Shown in pieces: positions 1 through 5,401 of a DNA stretch of 7,085 nt. Under the pieces are notes generated by a model. The model was not told the DNA's origin. It saw only the letters and a list, made by a program, of their open reading frames with translations, and ran no database searches. The stretch covers positions 1 through 7,085 of the forward strand of contig CALUJT010000117.1 in NCBI GenBank assembly GCA_944321005.1, written 5' to 3'. Numbering within the stretch: the stretch's first letter is position 1; the number at the start of each line of letters is the position of its first letter. The DNA comes from an uncultured Atopobiaceae bacterium (GTDB lineage: Bacteria > Actinomycetota > Coriobacteriia > Coriobacteriales > Atopobiaceae). The position numbers and the translations under genes were made by a program.

Positions 1-7
1 TACGAGA

Positions 8-42
8 GCGGCCCCGGCCCGATGCGATCGGGCTGGGGCCGC
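8..42 (-). terminator. Terminator-like hairpin after the last gene
   Basis: GCGGCCCC-GGCCCGAT (8-23) pairs with 27-42 over 16 positions, with one G-T wobble and a 3-base GCG loop. It starts 28 bases after the UPF0309 stop codon. On the minus strand the stem is followed by TCTCGTA, a weak T tract; on the plus strand it is followed by CTTGCCTCTT. It probably ends this transcription unit and may act in both directions. Confidence 0.7.
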
Positions 43-70
43 CTTGCCTCTTGACAATCGGATCTACATA

Positions 71-784
71 TCAGTACTCCGCCAGGCGCTCCTTGAATTG
101 GTCGAGGAGGCGCTGGTTGAACTCGGGGCCGCCGTCAACGTTGGCGCTCATGAAGAGCGGCGGCCGCACGCCACGCTCCAGCAGGATGTCGAGCGACTCC
201 ATGACGGCGCAGTCCAGAAGAAGGCATCCCGTGTAGAGCGAGGTGCCGCCCACGCGCGTGGGGATGCCCTCGACCTCGAGGCAGGCGTCGCCAAAGGAGG
301 ACTTGTTGTCCAGCACGACGTCCGCGCACTGGTAGAGGAGCTTGCCTGACTTGGAGCGGGAGGTGCCCGCACGCGAGACGTCGAGCGCCGTCACGGCGAT
401 GACGGGCACGCCCGCCTCCCGTGCGTGCGAGGCGAGCTCGATGGGCAGCGGGTTACGCCCGGAGTTGGAGATCACGACGAGACAGTCCTCGGGTCGGAGG
501 TCCAGCTTGAGCCAGAACTGGTCACCCACGCCGTCGATCATCTCGTAGATGCCCCAGGCGGGCTCGCGGACCACCTTCGTCTGGATGTAGCCGCCCGCGC
601 GACCGCAGATCTCGAGCGCGTTAGCGTGGCTGTGCCCGGAGCCAAAGGCGCGGATGATGCCGCCGCGCTCGATGGTGTTGGCAAAGATGGTCGCTGCCTC
701 GTGGAGCGCCTCCTCCTGGCCGTCGAGCACCGTGTCCAGCCTGCGCAGGACCTCTGCCTTGAAGCGTGCCGCCGTGCCGCCCAT
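71..784 (-). CDS. UPF0309-type SIS-domain (putative phosphosugar-binding) protein
   Basis: This is a single-SIS-domain protein of 237 residues, close to the normal size of the UPF0309 family. A leading helical region (about 5-40) precedes the SIS fold. IRAFGSGHSHANALEI (44-59) and LVVISNSGRNPLPIELA (102-118) are the two phosphosugar-binding loops, and VPVIAVTALDVSR (126-138) and SGKLLYQCADVVLDN (146-160) complete the core. Members of the family have been annotated next to nagA (the Vibrio furnissii member is named for the nagA 3' region), and this one starts 10 bases after nagA. That suggests a role on an amino-sugar phosphate, such as isomerisation, epimerisation or ligand sensing, but no reaction can be assigned from sequence. 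It resembles GmhA/MurQ-type SIS proteins in fold only. The strong AGGAGG six bases upstream fixes the start. It is the last gene before the terminator-like hairpin. Confidence 0.88.
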   Translation of the reverse strand: MGGTAARFKAEVLRRLDTVLDGQEEALHEAATIFANTIERGGIIRAFGSGHSHANALEICGRAGGYIQTKVVREPAWGIYEMIDGVGDQFWLKLDLRPEDCLVVISNSGRNPLPIELASHAREAGVPVIAVTALDVSRAGTSRSKSGKLLYQCADVVLDNKSSFGDACLEVEGIPTRVGGTSLYTGCLLLDCAVMESLDILLERGVRPPLFMSANVDGGPEFNQRLLDQFKERLAEY

Positions 785-790
785 GGAAGC

Positions 791-796
791 CCTCCT
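791..796 (-). promoter_or_regulatory. Ribosome binding site overlapping the nagA stop codon
   Basis: AGGAGG lies six bases before the ATG of the UPF0309 gene and shares bases with the TAG stop of nagA (795-797). The arrangement points to translational coupling of the last two genes. Confidence 0.75.
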
Positions 797-1961
797 ACTT
801 GACCTCGACGCCGCCCACGAAGGTGGTGGCGAGCGTCATGTCCGCGTTGAAGACCGTCAGGTCGGCGTCACGCCCGGGCTTGATGAAGCCGAAGCGCTCC
901 TCGATGTGGGCAGAGCGGGCCGCGACCTCGGTGGCCATGCGGATGGCCTGCTCGGCGGTCACGATCTGCCAGTCCACCATGTTCTTGACGCCCTCGGCGA
1001 GCGTGAGCACGGAGCCGGCGATGGAGCCCGTGGTGCCGTCCTCGTTGAGGAGGTAGCACAGGCCGCCCTTCATAACCACGGGCAGGCCGCCGGACATGTA
1101 CTCCCCCTCGGGCATGCCGCCGCAGCCCAGGCAGTCCGTGATGAGGACCGTGTGGTCCCAGCCCTTGGCGTCCACGAGCGCCTTGACCGCACCGGGGACG
1201 ACGTGACGGCCGTCGCAGATGATCTCCGCGTAGGTGCCGTTCGTCGTCATGGCCGCGCCCACGACGCCCGGGTCGCGGTGGTGCAGGCCGCGCTGGCCGT
1301 TGTAGGTGTGAACGAAGCAGCTGGCGCCGGCGTTGATGGCAGCGAGGGCCTCGTCGTAGTGCGCGTCGGAGTGGCCGATGACGGTGACGACGTCGCGCTC
1401 GTCGAGGGCGGCGCAGTACTCGCACGCGCCGTCCTTCTCGGCGGCAAGCGCGCTCTTGACGATGCGGCCGCCGGCCTTCTCCTGCCAGCCGTCAAAGGTC
1501 TCGACGGAGGGGTCGATGAGGTAAACGGGGTTCTGCGCACCCACGTGGGCCTCGGTGAAGAACGGGCCCTCGAGGTAGATGCCGCCGATGCGCGCGCCCA
1601 CGAAGTCCTCGCCGCGAGTCTCGTCCGCCTCGGCGATGGCGGCGCAGGAGCCCGCGACCTGCTCCACGGACTCGGTGAACGTGGTGGGCAGCCAGCAGGT
1701 TGTGCCGCGACGAGCGAGCTCCACGCTCGCGGCGTTGATGCCCGCGGCCTCGCGGTCGGTGGTGGCGTGGTTGTAGAAGCCGTGGATGTGCGTGTCAACG
1801 AGGCCCGGACCCACGATGCAGCCGGTGAGGTCGCGAATCTCGCAGTCCGGCGCCTCGGCGGACCACATGCCGAACTTGCCGTCCTCGATGGTGAGGTAGC
1901 CGCCCTGCATGGTGGCACCGGGGAGTACGAAGCGGTCGGCCTTGATAGCAAAGGTGCTCAT
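795..1961 (-). CDS. nagA: N-acetylglucosamine/galactosamine-6-phosphate deacetylase
   Basis: This amidohydrolase removes acetate from GlcNAc-6-P or GalNAc-6-P in the cytoplasm. It has 388 residues, near the usual 380-390. Family motifs are GPGLVDTHIHG (51-61, metal-site HxH), GIYLEGPFF (127-135, metal-ligand Glu131), VIGHSDAHYDEA (194-205, His197), SCFVHTYNG (214-222, His218), IICDGRHV (247-254) and LITDCLG (273-279), whose Asp276 corresponds to the catalytic Asp273 of E. coli NagA. ADLTVFN (366-372) is the typical C-terminal block. I chose the ATG at 1959-1961 because AAGGAG lies seven bases upstream and MSTFAIKADRF fits the family N-terminus; the longer frame from 1988 adds nine residues without a good SD. 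It sits between agaS and a UPF0309 gene. Next to agaS it may work mainly on GalNAc-6-P, where the name agaA would be used; sequence alone does not decide. Confidence 0.94.
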   Translation of the reverse strand: MSTFAIKADRFVLPGATMQGGYLTIEDGKFGMWSAEAPDCEIRDLTGCIVGPGLVDTHIHGFYNHATTDREAAGINAASVELARRGTTCWLPTTFTESVEQVAGSCAAIAEADETRGEDFVGARIGGIYLEGPFFTEAHVGAQNPVYLIDPSVETFDGWQEKAGGRIVKSALAAEKDGACEYCAALDERDVVTVIGHSDAHYDEALAAINAGASCFVHTYNGQRGLHHRDPGVVGAAMTTNGTYAEIICDGRHVVPGAVKALVDAKGWDHTVLITDCLGCGGMPEGEYMSGGLPVVMKGGLCYLLNEDGTTGSIAGSVLTLAEGVKNMVDWQIVTAEQAIRMATEVAARSAHIEERFGFIKPGRDADLTVFNADMTLATTFVGGVEVK

Positions 1962-1968
1962 GGCGAAT

Positions 1969-1974
1969 CTCCTT
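1969..1974 (-). promoter_or_regulatory. Ribosome binding site that sets the nagA start
   Basis: AAGGAG on the minus strand is seven bases before the ATG at 1961. It falls between the two candidate starts (1988 and 1961) and so supports the shorter form. Confidence 0.75.
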
Positions 1975-2008
1975 GGAATGTGGTTCAAATGCAGACCTCA
2001 ACTACGAA

Positions 2009-2113
2009 GACGGCCTTCCCAGGTGCCGCAGATTGGTCCGAAAGAGGAGGGCATAGGCCTTTGTGCCATGCCCGACGATTGAGGACCAAGATGCGGTGCC
2101 TGGGAAGGCCGTC
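2009..2113 (-). repeat. Long imperfect hairpin (31-base arms) between agaS and nagA
   Basis: The arms 2009-2039 and 2083-2113 match over 31 positions. There are 15 perfect outer pairs (GACGGCCTTCCCAGG), then a two-base step, 5 pairs, a second two-base step, and 7 inner pairs (TTGGTCC/GGACCAA). In plus-strand RNA the first step would be two G-U wobbles and the second a tandem G-A/A-G, so the plus-strand RNA pairs almost continuously. In minus-strand RNA these are A-C and C-U mismatches. The apex holds a second hairpin, GGGCAT...ATGCCC (2049-2073) with inner GGC/GCC. It is not followed by a T run on either strand. It could be a dispersed palindromic element or MITE-like remnant, an mRNA processing or stability element, or a structured RNA. 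Confidence 0.75.
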
Positions 2114-2121
2114 GGGATCAG

Positions 2122-3288
2122 TTAGCCCTCAAAGGGGTGGATGGTAACACCCTTGACGACGCGGTTGACGGTGCCCGTCGGCGACGGGGTGTCGGGCGTG
2201 TTGCCCACGCGCACGGAGTTGAGCAGCGACACCGCCTGCGCGACCATGATGAACGGGAGCGCGAGGTAGCCCTCGGGCAGAGCGTCGTAGCCGACAAAGG
2301 TGAAGGACTCGCCCTCGAAGACCGGGCCGCAGTCCTGCTGGACGGCGATGGTCTTCTGCGCGATTCTGTCGCCGCCGATTTCGTTCAGGATGTCGAGGTC
2401 GTACTGGCGGGTGTACTCGTCGTTGTTCACGAAGACGAAGACGAGGGTCTTGTCGTCGACAAAGGACTTGGGCCCGTGGCGGTAACCCATGGAGCTGTCC
2501 CAGGAGGTGGCCACGAGGCCGTGGGCGAGCTCGAGGATCTTGAGCTGGCTCTCCTGGGCAAGACCCACGAAGGAGCCGGAGCCGAGGTAGGTCACGCGGT
2601 TGAAGTCGCCGGCGAGAATCGCCGCGACCTCGCCCTCGCGGGAGACGACCTCGCGGCCCATCTTGGCGATCTGGGCCACCCAGGCGCGCTTCTGCTCGAT
2701 GGGAGAGGCGTCGAAGATGAGGGTGGAGAGCAGCGTCATGCAGCTGTAGCTGCCGGTCATGGCAAAGCCCTTGTCGTTGGCGCGCGGGATGAGCAGCGTG
2801 AGGGCGTCCGCGTCGTCCGCGGACTCGACGGCGAGCTTGCCCTCGGGGGCGCAGGTGATGTTGAGGAACTTGACGTTCTTCACGAACTTCTTGGCAACCT
2901 GCACCGCGGCAAGGGACTCGGGGCTGTTGCCGGAGCGCGCGAAGGAGACGAGAACCGTGGGCTCGTCGGGGTTCAGGAAGTCGCGCGGCGCGGAGACGAT
3001 GTCCGTCGTGGCGATGGGCTTGAAGTCGTAGAGGGAGAGGTCGCCGGCGTGACGCAGGTACGGCGCGGCGGTGTCGCCCACGTAGTCGGACGTGCCGGCA
3101 CCGGTGAACACGACGGAGAGGCGCCCCTCGCCCATGGCGCGCGCCGAGGCGAGAAACTCCTCGATGGCGTCGAGGTTGTCCTCGTAGATCTTGAGGGTGT
3201 CCTCCCAGAGGTCGGGCTGATGGGCGATCTCGGCGGTGGTGATGTCGGCACCGAGGGCCTTGAGCTCCTCCTGGCTCTTCTCAAACAT
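2122..3288 (-). CDS. agaS: AgaS-type SIS-domain amino-sugar-6-phosphate deaminase/isomerase
   Basis: The protein has 388 residues, close to E. coli AgaS, with two SIS domains. The first carries FTGAGTSDYVGDTAAPYL (61-78) and SFARSGNSPES (115-125), the phosphosugar-binding loops. The second carries GSGSFVGLAQES (236-247), then GYRHGPKSFVDDKT (268-281) and DEYTRQYDLDIL (290-301), blocks characteristic of AgaS. AgaS proteins convert galactosamine-6-phosphate to tagatose-6-phosphate and ammonia in the cytoplasm, taking the place of NagB in the GalNAc pathway. A relation to the isomerase half of GlmS is expected, but there is no glutaminase domain here. The ATG at 3286-3288 follows AAAGGAA with about seven bases spacing. 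The gene lies between its likely regulator and nagA, which supplies its substrate. Substrate choice (galactosamine versus glucosamine phosphate) is inferred from family and context, not from residues I can verify. Confidence 0.9.
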   Translation of the reverse strand: MFEKSQEELKALGADITTAEIAHQPDLWEDTLKIYEDNLDAIEEFLASARAMGEGRLSVVFTGAGTSDYVGDTAAPYLRHAGDLSLYDFKPIATTDIVSAPRDFLNPDEPTVLVSFARSGNSPESLAAVQVAKKFVKNVKFLNITCAPEGKLAVESADDADALTLLIPRANDKGFAMTGSYSCMTLLSTLIFDASPIEQKRAWVAQIAKMGREVVSREGEVAAILAGDFNRVTYLGSGSFVGLAQESQLKILELAHGLVATSWDSSMGYRHGPKSFVDDKTLVFVFVNNDEYTRQYDLDILNEIGGDRIAQKTIAVQQDCGPVFEGESFTFVGYDALPEGYLALPFIMVAQAVSLLNSVRVGNTPDTPSPTGTVNRVVKGVTIHPFEG

Positions 3289-3307
3289 GCGGGCGTTCCT
3301 TTCTCTA

Positions 3308-3328
3308 GGCCGGCGGGGCCGGCGGGGC
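3308..3328 (-). repeat. Short tandem repeat in the regulator-agaS gap
   Basis: The 9-base unit GGCCGGCGG occurs twice in tandem (3308-3325), followed by a partial third copy. The two GCCGGC cores (3309-3314 and 3318-3323) can form a 6-bp hairpin with a 3-base loop just upstream of the agaS ribosome binding site (AAGGA, 3297-3301). It may be slippage-prone low-complexity DNA or a minor mRNA structure. Confidence 0.5.
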
Positions 3329-3340
3329 TTGTGACGCGTG

Positions 3341-4069
3341 CTACGCCCTCTGGTGCAGCACCTTGTACTTGAACTGGTCCGCGCGGGCGACGGAGAGGGT
3401 GTACTCGATGATCTCGTTGCTCATGTTGTAGGTCGTGCGCACGAGGTCGAGCACCGGCGCGTTCTCGGCGATGTCGAGCAGGTGGGCGTCCGAGGGGCGC
3501 GCGACGCTCGCGAAGAACTCCTCCTCCGCCACGCGGATCTTCTCGTGGTAGACCTTCTCCACCACGTCGTAGAGCGGCATGCTGTCCAGAAGGCGCCTCT
3601 TGAGCGTGAGGAACTTGCGAACGGGCAGATAGCTCACCTCCACCATCATGGGCACTCCGTCGGCGGAGCGGAGGCGCTTGAGCTTGAAGATCTTGTCGCC
3701 CAGGCGCAGGCCCATGTGCGCGGAGAGGTTCTTGTCGGCGTCTATCTCCGAGAACTCGAGGATGGTGGTCTCGGGCACGCGGCCGAGCGAGCGCATGTGC
3801 TCCGTGAAGCTGTAGGACTGCGAGAGGTTGGCCACCTGGGCCGAGCGGTCCGCCACGAAGGTCCCGCGCCCGTGCTGCCTCACGACCATGCCGAGCTTCT
3901 CGAGCTCCTGCAGGGCAAGGCGGACGGTCGTGCGCGAGAGGCCGTAGCGCTCGGAGAGCTCGCGCTCGGAGGGCATGAGGTCGCCAGGCCGGTACTCCCG
4001 CTCGATCTTCTCGGTGAGGATGTCAACCAGCTGGTCGTAAAGTGGCTGCTTCTTGGGCCTCAGTGCCAT
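3341..4069 (-). CDS. GntR/HutC-family transcriptional regulator
   Basis: This is a DNA-binding regulator of 242 residues, the usual HutC-subfamily size. Residues about 9-75 form the winged helix-turn-helix: PLYDQLVDILTEKI, then the signature RPGDLMPSERELSERYGLSR (27-46), TTVRLALQELEKLG and the wing RQHGRGTFVA. Residues about 95-235 match a UTRA effector-binding domain, including the region around PMMVEVSYLP and the terminal IEYTLSVARADQFKY. Relatives (NagR/YvoA, DasR, AgaR2-type) regulate amino-sugar genes and sense sugar phosphates such as GlcN-6-P or GlcNAc-6-P. It sits between EIIA and agaS, 47 bases after EIIA and 52 before agaS, so it is probably co-transcribed and controls this cluster. 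The upstream SD is weak (AGGTAG eight bases from the ATG), consistent with low production. I did not find a dre-like operator (TGGTCTAGACCA) in the window; it may lie upstream of EIIC or EIIB. Confidence 0.93.
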   Translation of the reverse strand: MALRPKKQPLYDQLVDILTEKIEREYRPGDLMPSERELSERYGLSRTTVRLALQELEKLGMVVRQHGRGTFVADRSAQVANLSQSYSFTEHMRSLGRVPETTILEFSEIDADKNLSAHMGLRLGDKIFKLKRLRSADGVPMMVEVSYLPVRKFLTLKRRLLDSMPLYDVVEKVYHEKIRVAEEEFFASVARPSDAHLLDIAENAPVLDLVRTTYNMSNEIIEYTLSVARADQFKYKVLHQRA

Positions 4070-4116
4070 GCGCGCTACCTGCCTACTCGTGCCGCTCTCC
4101 TGGCGAGAAGGACGGT

Positions 4117-4545
4117 CTACTCGTCCTCCTCGTCGTCCATGCCGGCGGAGGCGTCGAGGCTCATGTGGCAGACGCCCTCCTTGCCCACCTCGACGGCCTC
4201 GGCGACGAGGTCCTCGACCGTGGAGTCCTCGGTGCGGGCCATCACGATGTCGATCAGCATGGGCAGGTTGGTGCCGGCCACGACGGAGACGTTGTCCTGC
4301 TCGGCGGTGATCATCATGGACTGGTTGAACGGCGTGCCGCCCATGAGGTCGCAGAAGATGAGCACGCCGTCGGTCTTCTCGCGCATGTCCTTGACCGCGG
4401 CGCGGAGGTTCTCGCCGTAGGCGCCGGCGGCGTCCTCGGTGAAGGTGACGATCTCGAAGGCCTCCTGGGGCCCGGCGATCATGTCGAGAGCGCTCTTGAG
4501 GCCGGTGGAGAAGTGGCCGTGCCCGGTGAGAATGAAGCCGATCAT
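4117..4545 (-). CDS. PTS mannose-family EIIA (AgaF/ManX-type IIA domain)
   Basis: This is the cytoplasmic phosphocarrier that accepts phosphate from HPr and passes it to EIIB. It has 142 residues, the size of a stand-alone mannose-family EIIA rather than a ManX-type IIAB fusion. The N-terminus MIGFILTGHGHFSTGL matches the family, and His9 in TGHG aligns with the phosphorylated His10 of E. coli ManX. DLMGGTPFN near residues 66-74 is the second conserved block (compare DTWGGSPFN in ManX). The C-terminus ends in an acidic stretch, MDDEEDE. A strong AGGAGG sits six bases before the ATG. The gene is separated from EIID by the TPR-like gene, which is an uncommon order. No EIIB is present in the window; it must be encoded elsewhere, most likely upstream of EIIC. 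Confidence 0.93.
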   Translation of the reverse strand: MIGFILTGHGHFSTGLKSALDMIAGPQEAFEIVTFTEDAAGAYGENLRAAVKDMREKTDGVLIFCDLMGGTPFNQSMMITAEQDNVSVVAGTNLPMLIDIVMARTEDSTVEDLVAEAVEVGKEGVCHMSLDASAGMDDEEDE

Positions 4546-4565
4546 TGTGATCCTCCTTTTGTCAT
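4542..4565 (-). other. Seven-codon mini-ORF overlapping the EIIA start
   Basis: On the minus strand an ATG at 4563-4565 opens a frame encoding MTKGGSQ. It ends in a TGA that overlaps the EIIA ATG as ATGA. A purine-rich AGGGG lies nine to ten bases before the mini-ORF start. It may be a translated leader coupled to EIIA, or chance: an ORF this short has no statistical support. Confidence 0.25.
4552..4557 (-). promoter_or_regulatory. Strong ribosome binding site for EIIA
   Basis: AGGAGG within AAAAGGAGGA lies six bases before the EIIA ATG at 4543-4545. It is one of the strongest sites in the window and fixes the start. Confidence 0.8.
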
Positions 4566-4596
4566 GGGTCCCTGCCCCTGAAATAAAAGCCCATGA
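4562..4596 (-). promoter_or_regulatory. Inverted repeat next to the EIIA ribosome binding site
   Basis: TCATGGG and CCCATGA form a perfect 7-base inverted repeat (4562-4568 and 4590-4596) around a 21-base AT-richer spacer containing CTTTTATTTCA on the minus strand. The downstream arm ends two bases before the AAAGGAGG site of EIIA. It could be an operator-like site or an mRNA stem affecting EIIA translation. No convincing -35/-10 pair accompanies it. Confidence 0.4.
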
Positions 4597-4626
4597 AACG
4601 CAGAAGGCGCGCCCCCGCGTGCGGGT

Positions 4627-5247
4627 CTAGGCGGCCTGCTGGGTCGTGTTCGTCTTGGTGAGCTCCTCGAAGCGGCGCTTGTACTGCTTCGCGTGGGTCT
4701 TGTCGCCCTTGTTGGCGTACTGCTTCCACAGGAGGAAGCAGAGCTTGCCCTGGAGCGCGGGGTTCTTCTCCTTCTTGAGCATCTGCTCCATCTGGTCGAT
4801 GTAGCCGTGGCCCTTGGAGAAGACGATGTCGTAGGTGAGCTGGCAGTCCTGGACGACGGCGCGGTCGGCCGCCTTGTTGGTCTTGAGCTGGGCGAGAAGC
4901 TCCTTGCAGCGGTCCTTCTCGCCCTTCTGGGTGAAGTAGTTGAAGGCGACGGCGAGGGTCTGCGCCTGGCGCTTGGCGGAGTTTCTCATGCGAACGAGAA
5001 GCTCGATCATGCGCGTGGCCATCTCCTCGTCGTTCATTGCCTGGTAGCAGAGGAAGCGCAGGTAGTACTGGCGGTACGTGGTCATGGTCACGCGCGCGGG
5101 AATCCTGTTGAGGGTCTCGATGGCCTCCTTGTAGTGTCCCGTCTCGAAGAAGCCCTGGTATTTTGCCTCGTAGTAGTGGCGGAAGCCCTCCGAGGCAAGG
5201 AAATACGCGACAACGAGGACGAGAAACGCGATGACGCCTGGTTCCAC
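4627..5247 (-). CDS. Membrane-anchored TPR-like protein of unknown function
   Basis: I do not recognise this gene. It encodes 206 residues. The N-terminus has a single hydrophobic segment (about 4-19, VIAFLVLVVAYFLA) with no lipobox cysteine or signal-peptidase site, so it looks like an uncleaved anchor. The rest is soluble and predicted helical. It contains several helix-pair units resembling tetratricopeptide repeats: GFFETGHYKEAIETLNRIP (32-50), then units near 60-88, 94-121, 131-158 and 165-197. The positively charged, Lys-rich end suggests a cytoplasmic C-terminal domain, though topology is not certain. The start is GTG at 5245-5247, with AGAAAGG ending 10 bases upstream and an in-frame TAG six codons before it. 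Its place between EIID and EIIA in a PTS operon suggests a link with the permease, for example as a scaffold, but this is inference. TPR-like folds diverge strongly, so the fold call is moderate. Confidence 0.8.
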   Translation of the reverse strand: MEPGVIAFLVLVVAYFLASEGFRHYYEAKYQGFFETGHYKEAIETLNRIPARVTMTTYRQYYLRFLCYQAMNDEEMATRMIELLVRMRNSAKRQAQTLAVAFNYFTQKGEKDRCKELLAQLKTNKAADRAVVQDCQLTYDIVFSKGHGYIDQMEQMLKKEKNPALQGKLCFLLWKQYANKGDKTHAKQYKRRFEELTKTNTTQQAA

Positions 5248-5272
5248 GACGAGTGAGCCTTTCTAGAGACGA

Positions 5273-5336
5273 CGGGCGCGCATCTCGGGAGATAGGGCGG
5301 GAACCGGGAGGTCCCGAGCCGTGAGATGCGCGCCCG
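5273..5336 (-). repeat. 14-base inverted repeat with nested inner repeats
   Basis: The arm CGGGCGCGCATCTC (5273-5286) is perfectly complementary to 5323-5336. Inside it, CTCGGGA (5284-5290) can instead pair with TCCCGAG (5312-5318), and GGGA (5299-5302) can also pair with TCCC (5312-5315). The RNA therefore has competing folds. It lies 10 bases from the start-side SD of the TPR-like gene and follows the 5359-5386 hairpin in the transcript. It could be a processing or stability element, an attenuator, or a copy of a dispersed palindromic repeat. No T run accompanies it. Confidence 0.65.
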
Positions 5337-5358
5337 CCTGAACGGTGCGACCAAGACC

Positions 5359-5386
5359 CGCGGCGCCCGGGAGCCCGGGCGCCGCG
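5359..5386 (-). other. GC-rich hairpin just downstream of EIID
   Basis: The 12-base arm GCGGCGCCCGGG (5360-5371) is exactly complementary to 5374-5385, and one more C-G pair closes it at 5359/5386. The apical loop is formally two bases, so in practice the top pair opens. It begins 16 bases after the EIID stop codon. The minus-strand sequence after the stem reads GGTCTTGG, with no real T run, so it is not a textbook intrinsic terminator. It may protect the 3' end of the EIIC-EIID transcript or attenuate read-through into the next gene. The structure is seen directly; the role is inferred. Confidence 0.7.
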
Positions 5387-5401
5387 AGGCCGAAAGGAGC
5401 C

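Noticed and set aside
51..80. TTGACA at 51-56 on the plus strand as a promoter -35 box
   Set aside because: With 17-18 base spacing the -10 position reads GTACTC or TACTCC, a poor match. It would drive transcription antisense to the UPF0309 gene, so it is more likely chance.
2033..2089. TTGGTCC/GGACCAA as a DasR/NagR-type operator
   Set aside because: Known operators of that family have their half sites adjacent (TGGTCTAGACCA type). Here they are 43 bases apart and belong to the inner stem of the long hairpin.
654..2147. Long plus-strand open frame (497 codons) opposite nagA and the UPF0309 gene
   Set aside because: It is antisense to two well-supported genes. Its product is a low-complexity Ala/Gly/Val/Arg/Asp-rich string typical of the complement of GC-rich codons, and it has no recognisable domain.
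2045..2147. Plus-strand TTG-initiated frame of 29 codons after an AGGAGG in the long hairpin
   Set aside because: The spacing is acceptable, but the frame runs through the hairpin arm and into the antisense of agaS, and the product resembles nothing. The AGGAGG is better explained as part of the hairpin apex.
2137..4420. Plus-strand open frames (411 and 360 codons) opposite agaS, the GntR gene and EIIA
   Set aside because: They mirror the codon bias of real minus-strand genes. They are rich in Val, Leu, Gly, Glu, Asp and His, match no family, and have no plausible ribosome binding site.
5273..5336. CRISPR-like or tandem repeat array in the EIID-TPR gap
   Set aside because: The gap contains single inverted repeats only, with no direct repeats or regular spacers.
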